A model generated the notes under the pieces. The model was not told the DNA's origin and did no database searches. It saw only the letters and a program-made list of their open reading frames with translations. Below, in pieces: positions 10,107 to 13,241 of a stretch of DNA of 13,241 nucleotides. This stretch comes from Caldilineaceae bacterium (GTDB lineage: Bacteria > Chloroflexota > Anaerolineae > Caldilineales > Caldilineaceae). Positions within the stretch are counted from its first letter, which is position 1; the number at the start of each line of letters is the position of its first letter. A program made the translations under genes and the position numbers. The stretch is from contig WGCB01000152.1 in assembly GCA_015494005.1 (NCBI GenBank), forward strand, positions 1 through 13,241, given 5' to 3'.

Positions 10107-10125
10107 TCTCGTCCCAGAGACGAGA
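10107..10125. repeat. 7-bp dyad in the thioredoxin leader
   Basis: TCTCGTC, five bases, GACGAGA. It lies 23 bases before the thioredoxin ATG, next to the ribosome-binding site. It could be an mRNA hairpin or an operator; there is no T-run. Confidence 0.5.
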
Positions 10126-10234
10126 TGCGATTGGCTACACAAAACAGACAGCCCCAGGTTCGCAACCCAGGGCAAACCGAGTGGGAGCGGCCCTTGGGCA
10201 GACTGTCTCCACAGGGCCGAGGGCGACGCCCTGT

Positions 10235-10642
10235 CTATTCCGGCTCCCGGATCTCGTAGTCGTAGGTGATCTCGGCCACGCCGGAGAGGGTGGCGTAGGC
10301 GCCGCAGTACTTCTCCACGCTCAGCTTGATGGCTCGCTGCAGCCGCTTCTCGTCCAATCCCTTGCCGGTGATGACGTAGTGCATGTGGATGTTCTCCCAG
10401 GCCTTGGGGAACTCCTCTCCCCGGACGCCCTCCAGCTCCACCTCCGCATCCACGAAGGGCTGGCGCTGCTTGTTCAGGATGATCACCACGTCCACCAGGC
10501 TGCACCCGCCCAGCCCCAGGAGGAGCATCTGCATGGGGCTGACGCCAGGGCCGCGGCCGCTGGAGATGAGGGTGCCCTTGCCGCTGGCATCAACGCCGAT
10601 GAAGGTCTGGTCCTCGATCCATTTCACCCGTGCTTTTGCCAT
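10235..10642 (-). CDS. OsmC-family protein (YhfA-like)
   Basis: A 135-residue OsmC/Ohr-superfamily protein. These are small dimeric proteins; the Ohr and OsmC branches reduce organic hydroperoxides with two cysteines, while the YhfA branch has no firm function. Seen here: the segment GVSPMQMLLLGLGGCSLVDVV with C47 at the helix start, the RIHMHYV-like strand (NIHMHYVITG), and SVEKYCGAYATLS with C113, so both conserved cysteines are present. The spacing and the KYCGAYATLS segment resemble YhfA more than Ohr. The start at 10642 has GAGG 5 bases upstream; a start at 10693 would add 17 residues without support. It heads the minus-strand run into thioredoxin, and a consensus promoter lies about 170 bases upstream, with a dyad over its -35 box. 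Confidence 0.88.
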   Translation of the reverse strand: MAKARVKWIEDQTFIGVDASGKGTLISSGRGPGVSPMQMLLLGLGGCSLVDVVIILNKQRQPFVDAEVELEGVRGEEFPKAWENIHMHYVITGKGLDEKRLQRAIKLSVEKYCGAYATLSGVAEITYDYEIREPE

Positions 10643-10699
10643 GTCTGCCTCGATTCTTGCTGTGGATGGCTGGGATCCCGAGGAAAAATGCAAAGCCCG

Positions 10700-10728
10700 T
10701 TGTTCCCGGTCCGGATCCCTGGTATACT
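10700..10728 (+). promoter_or_regulatory. Extended -10 promoter for the acyl-CoA ligase gene
   Basis: TTGTTC (10700-10705), a 17-base spacer ending in TGG, and TATACT (10723-10728); the TGn makes an extended -10. The start would be near 10735, giving a leader of about 290 bases. This is the best plus-strand candidate in the divergent region. Confidence 0.65.
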
Positions 10729-10811
10729 ATCGTTAAGAATGGGTCGTTCCCTGAACGGTCCCGTTTGTGGCAACAGACGCACTGCGGAATCCCCCGAATA
10801 ACCTTCGAATG

Positions 10812-10840
10812 AGTATATTCCCTGCGGGTGCAGTTGTCAA
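10812..10840 (-). promoter_or_regulatory. Consensus promoter for the OsmC-like gene
   Basis: On the minus strand TTGACA (10835-10840) is followed by exactly 17 bases and TATACT (10812-10817). The start would be near 10805, about 163 bases before the OsmC-like start codon. It faces, and its transcript crosses, the plus-strand promoter at 10700-10728. Confidence 0.8.
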
Positions 10841-10859
10841 AGAAACTGCATCCTGCGGG
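10821..10859. promoter_or_regulatory. Candidate operator: dyad flanked by direct repeats over the OsmC-gene -35 box
   Basis: A perfect inverted repeat TGCAGTT-N8-AACTGCA (10829-10850) covers the -35 hexamer of the minus-strand promoter. It is flanked by direct copies of CCTGCGGG at 10821-10828 and 10852-10859, 31 bases apart (about three helical turns). The placement fits a repressor site, for instance for a TetR- or MarR-type protein encoded elsewhere; the regulator is not in the window. Confidence 0.5.
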
Positions 10860-10959
10860 CTGGTGATCTCCTCCTGCCCGCGGACCTTCTTGAAGCCGTT
10901 CCATCCATCTTTCCGAACCGTCTTTTTCCGTCTCGATCCGGTGCAGTGATTCGGCGCTG

Positions 10960-10991
10960 GTACACTCTCTACCCCGTACACTCCCTACCCA
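10960..10991 (+). repeat. Tandem 16-bp duplication in the acyl-CoA ligase leader
   Basis: GTACACTCTCTACCCC is followed directly by GTACACTCCCTACCCA, 14 of 16 bases identical. The first copy is preceded by TG, making TGGTACACT, a possible weak extended -10 box. It ends 32 bases before the start codon. Confidence 0.6.
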
Positions 10992-11023
10992 GAGGAAGCG
11001 CGCAACCACAAGGAGCAAAGAAC

Positions 11024-12772
11024 ATGAGTGTCTACGATCAGAAACCCTGGCTAGCCAACTACGAACCAGATGTGCCGGCAGAGATCCAGTACGAGGGGCA
11101 GCTGCTACACGAAACAATAGAGGCTTCCGCCCAGAAGTACCCCCACAACATCGCCGTGCGAATGCTCCTCAAGTACCTGCCTCTGGGGCTGGCCATCCAG
11201 TCCAAGATGACCTACCGGGAGTTCGTGGACGCGGTGAATCGCTTCGCGGCCGCCCTGCACAGCATCGGCATGAAGCAAGGGGACCGCATCTCGGTGATGC
11301 TGCCCAACAGCCCCCAGCAGGTGATCGCCTTCTACGGCGCCCTCAAGGCCGGCTGCACGGTGGTCAACACCAATCCCACCTACACCCCCCGAGAGTTGGA
11401 GCACCAGCTCAAGGACAGCGGCGCCCACGCCATCCTCCTGCTCAGCGGCCTCTACGAGCGCTTCGCCAAGATCAAGGACAGCACCTCGGTGGAGCACGTG
11501 ATCGTCACCGATGTCTCCAGCAGCCTGGGCTTTCCCTTCAAGGGCATGGTGGAGAAGCAGCTGCGCGCGGGCGGTCTGCTGGCGGACGTACCGGCCGGCC
11601 CGGGCATCCACCGTTTCTACGACCTGCTCCGGTCCGCTTCCCCCACCCCGCCCAGCGTGAGCGTGGACCCAGACGACGTGGTCCTCTTCCAGTACACCGG
11701 CGGCACCACTGGCGTGCCCAAGGCGGCCATGCTCACCCACAAGAACCTGGTCTCCAACGTGCTGCAGCTGGACGCCTGGATGACCCAGCTGGAGTACGGC
11801 AAGGAGAAGACCCTGGGCGCCCTCCCCTTCTTCCACGTCTACGGCATGACCGTGGGCATGCTCTTCAACATGTTCGCGGGGGGCGAGCTGGTGGTGGTCC
11901 CGGATCCCCGGAACACGAACCACATCCTGGAGATCATCCACCGGGAGAAGATCACCCTCTACCCGGGCGTGCCGGCCATGTACATCGCCATCGTCAACCA
12001 TCCTCGGGTGCGGGAGTACGATCTGCATTCCGTGAAGGCCTGCCTCTCCGGCGGCGCTCCCCTGCCCGTGGAGATCCAGGAGAAGTTCGAGGCCATCACC
12101 GGCGGCAAGCTGGTGGAGGGCTACGGCCTCACCGAGACCTCCCCGGTGCTCACGGCCAACCCCATCATGGGCAAGCGCAAGGCCGGCTCCGTGGGCCTGC
12201 CTCTGCCCTCCACGGAGATCGCCATCGTGGCCCTGGAGGCCAACCCGGACGGCACCTACACACCTCTACCCCAGGGGGATGAGGGCGAGCTGGTGGCCCG
12301 GGGCCCCCAGATCATGAAAGGCTACTGGAACCGGCCGGACGAGACGGCCAAGACCATCGATCCGGAGGGCTGGCTCCACACCGGGGACATCGCCAAGATG
12401 GATGACGAGGGCTACTTCTACATCGTGGACCGGAAGAAGGACCTGATCATCGCCAGCGGCTACAACATCGTGCCTCGGGAGGTGGAGGAGGTGCTCTACA
12501 TGCACCCCAAGGTCCTGGAGGCGGTGGTGGCCGGCGTGCCGGATCCCAAACGGGGGGAGACGGTGAAGGCCTACATCGTGTTGAAGGAAGGGGAAGTGGC
12601 CACAGTGGAGGAGATCATCGCCTTCTGCAAGGAGCGGCTAGCCCCCTACAAGGTGCCCAAGCTGGTGGAGTTCCGCAGCGAGCTGCCCAAGAGCCAGGTG
12701 GGCAAGTTCCTGCGCCGGGTCCTGGTGGAGGAGGAAAAGAAGAAGCTGGCCGAGCAGCAGAAATCCGGGTAG
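11024..12772 (+). CDS. Long-chain fatty acid-CoA ligase (FadD-like, AMP-binding)
   Basis: A 582-residue member of the ANL adenylate-forming superfamily that activates a fatty acid to acyl-CoA through an acyl-AMP. Landmarks are the P-loop-like YTGGTTGVPK (224-233), LPFFHVYGMT (267-276), YGLTETSPV (367-375), the TGD motif with D455, the fatty acyl-CoA synthetase signature region DRKKDLIIASGYNIVP (469-484, R470), and the catalytic Lys in SQVGKFLRR (K561). Length and motifs match bacterial long-chain ligases. The start at 11024 has AAGGAG 8 bases upstream; an upstream in-frame ATG at 10946 has none. It is monocistronic here, divergent from the OsmC-like gene and followed by a hairpin. The exact chain-length preference cannot be read from the sequence. 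Confidence 0.92.
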   Translation: MSVYDQKPWLANYEPDVPAEIQYEGQLLHETIEASAQKYPHNIAVRMLLKYLPLGLAIQSKMTYREFVDAVNRFAAALHSIGMKQGDRISVMLPNSPQQVIAFYGALKAGCTVVNTNPTYTPRELEHQLKDSGAHAILLLSGLYERFAKIKDSTSVEHVIVTDVSSSLGFPFKGMVEKQLRAGGLLADVPAGPGIHRFYDLLRSASPTPPSVSVDPDDVVLFQYTGGTTGVPKAAMLTHKNLVSNVLQLDAWMTQLEYGKEKTLGALPFFHVYGMTVGMLFNMFAGGELVVVPDPRNTNHILEIIHREKITLYPGVPAMYIAIVNHPRVREYDLHSVKACLSGGAPLPVEIQEKFEAITGGKLVEGYGLTETSPVLTANPIMGKRKAGSVGLPLPSTEIAIVALEANPDGTYTPLPQGDEGELVARGPQIMKGYWNRPDETAKTIDPEGWLHTGDIAKMDDEGYFYIVDRKKDLIIASGYNIVPREVEEVLYMHPKVLEAVVAGVPDPKRGETVKAYIVLKEGEVATVEEIIAFCKERLAPYKVPKLVEFRSELPKSQVGKFLRRVLVEEEKKKLAEQQKSG

Positions 12773-12800
12773 CGCCCGGAAGCTGCTTTCGCCCCACGCA

Positions 12801-12830
12801 GAACGCCACCTGGGATCCCGGGTGGCGTTC
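12801..12830. terminator. Symmetrical hairpin between convergent genes
   Basis: GAACGCCACC (12801-12810) pairs perfectly with GGTGGCGTTC (12821-12830) around a 10-base loop that contains a further GGGATCCC palindrome. It lies 29 bases after the ligase stop and 31 bases from the end of the convergent DUF59 gene, so it can serve both. The T-tract is weak on both sides. Confidence 0.65.
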
Positions 12831-12860
12831 TCGCGTCGAACTCGGTTGTGGGAACCCGGC

Positions 12861-13226
12861 TCAGAAGATGCCCAGCTCGTCCTTGGCCTCCTGGGACATC
12901 ATGTCCGGGTTCCAGAAGGGCGTCCAGACCAGGTGGATGTTCACCTCGTCCAGCTCTGGGAAGGCCATGTGGATGGCCCGCTGGGTCTCGGTGATGATCT
13001 GGGGGCCAGCCGGGCAGCCAGGGCTGGTCAGGGTCATGGTGATCTCCGCGGTGCGCTCCGGGGTCACCTGGATGTCGTAGATCAGCCCCAGGTCCACGAT
13101 GTTCATCATCAGCTCTGGGTCCCGCACCTTGGCCCGGATCACCTCCCGGATTTGCTCCGGCGTGGGCAGGCCGGCCTCGCTGCCGTTCCCCTGGGCGCCG
13201 GTCTCTCCCGCGCCGGTCTCTTCCAT
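12861..13226 (-). CDS. MIP18/DUF59 family metal-sulfur cluster assembly factor (SufT-like)
   Basis: A 121-residue protein of the MIP18 (DUF59) family, which includes SufT and PaaD and takes part in iron-sulfur cluster maturation. The N-terminal 20 residues are Gly/Glu-rich and probably disordered. The domain starts at PTPEQIREVI, then DPELMMNIVDLGLIY (36-50), SPGCPAG with the conserved Cys (C71), and WTPFWNPDMMSQEAKDELGIF at the C-terminus, a segment shared with PaaD/SufT-like proteins. The start at 13226 has GGAGC about 10 bases upstream, but the frame stays open to the window edge, so a longer N-terminus cannot be excluded. No suf or paa genes are visible in the window, so the client is unknown. 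Confidence 0.85.
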   Translation of the reverse strand: MEETGAGETGAQGNGSEAGLPTPEQIREVIRAKVRDPELMMNIVDLGLIYDIQVTPERTAEITMTLTSPGCPAGPQIITETQRAIHMAFPELDEVNIHLVWTPFWNPDMMSQEAKDELGIF

Positions 13227-13241
13227 GTTGGCCTGCTCCGC

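Overview
The window is GC-rich bacterial chromosome with about ten complete genes, two partial or possibly partial genes at the edges, and no mobile elements, tRNA or rRNA. Gene content and protein style (a secreted-protein tail ending in a TGNYPPPC-type beta domain, a DUF1931 histone-fold protein, a bacterial-type ProS with an editing insert) suggest a Chloroflexota bacterium, perhaps of the Caldilineae (Litorilinea/Caldilinea-like). That placement is inference from memory of such proteins; no search was run.

Left part (1-3884): the tail of an exported protein ends at 100 and is closed by a hairpin terminator. An HpcH/HpaI-family aldolase lies on the minus strand (200-994). It is divergent from a two-gene metal-homeostasis operon: a Fur-superfamily repressor (1239-1703) and a P1B-4-type metal-efflux ATPase (1749-3803), closed by a good intrinsic terminator. 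The operon has a near-consensus sigma-70 promoter bracketed by two Fur-type 7-1-7 palindromes, so autorepression by the first gene is the obvious model. The ATPase class (SPC plus HEGST) points to Fe(II)/Co(II)-type export, as in PfeT/FrvA/CoaT systems.

Middle (3915-10642): a run of minus-strand genes, in transcription order OsmC-like protein, thioredoxin, ProS, GH13 alpha-glucosidase, DUF1931 histone-fold protein, then (after a 627-bp gap) PrmC. ProS and the glucosidase overlap by ATGA. The gap before prmC holds a strong minus-strand promoter (TTGAAA-16-TATAAT), a four-copy 14-15-bp repeat, and three successive hairpins including a perfect 15-bp one. It is the best candidate here for an undescribed structured RNA or regulatory leader.

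Right part (10643-13241): a 381-bp divergent region carries a consensus minus-strand promoter for the osmC-like gene, with a dyad over its -35 box, and an extended -10 promoter facing the other way for a long-chain acyl-CoA ligase (11024-12772). The two predicted transcripts overlap at their 5' ends. A symmetrical hairpin separates the ligase from a convergent MIP18/DUF59 (SufT-like) iron-sulfur assembly gene at the right edge.
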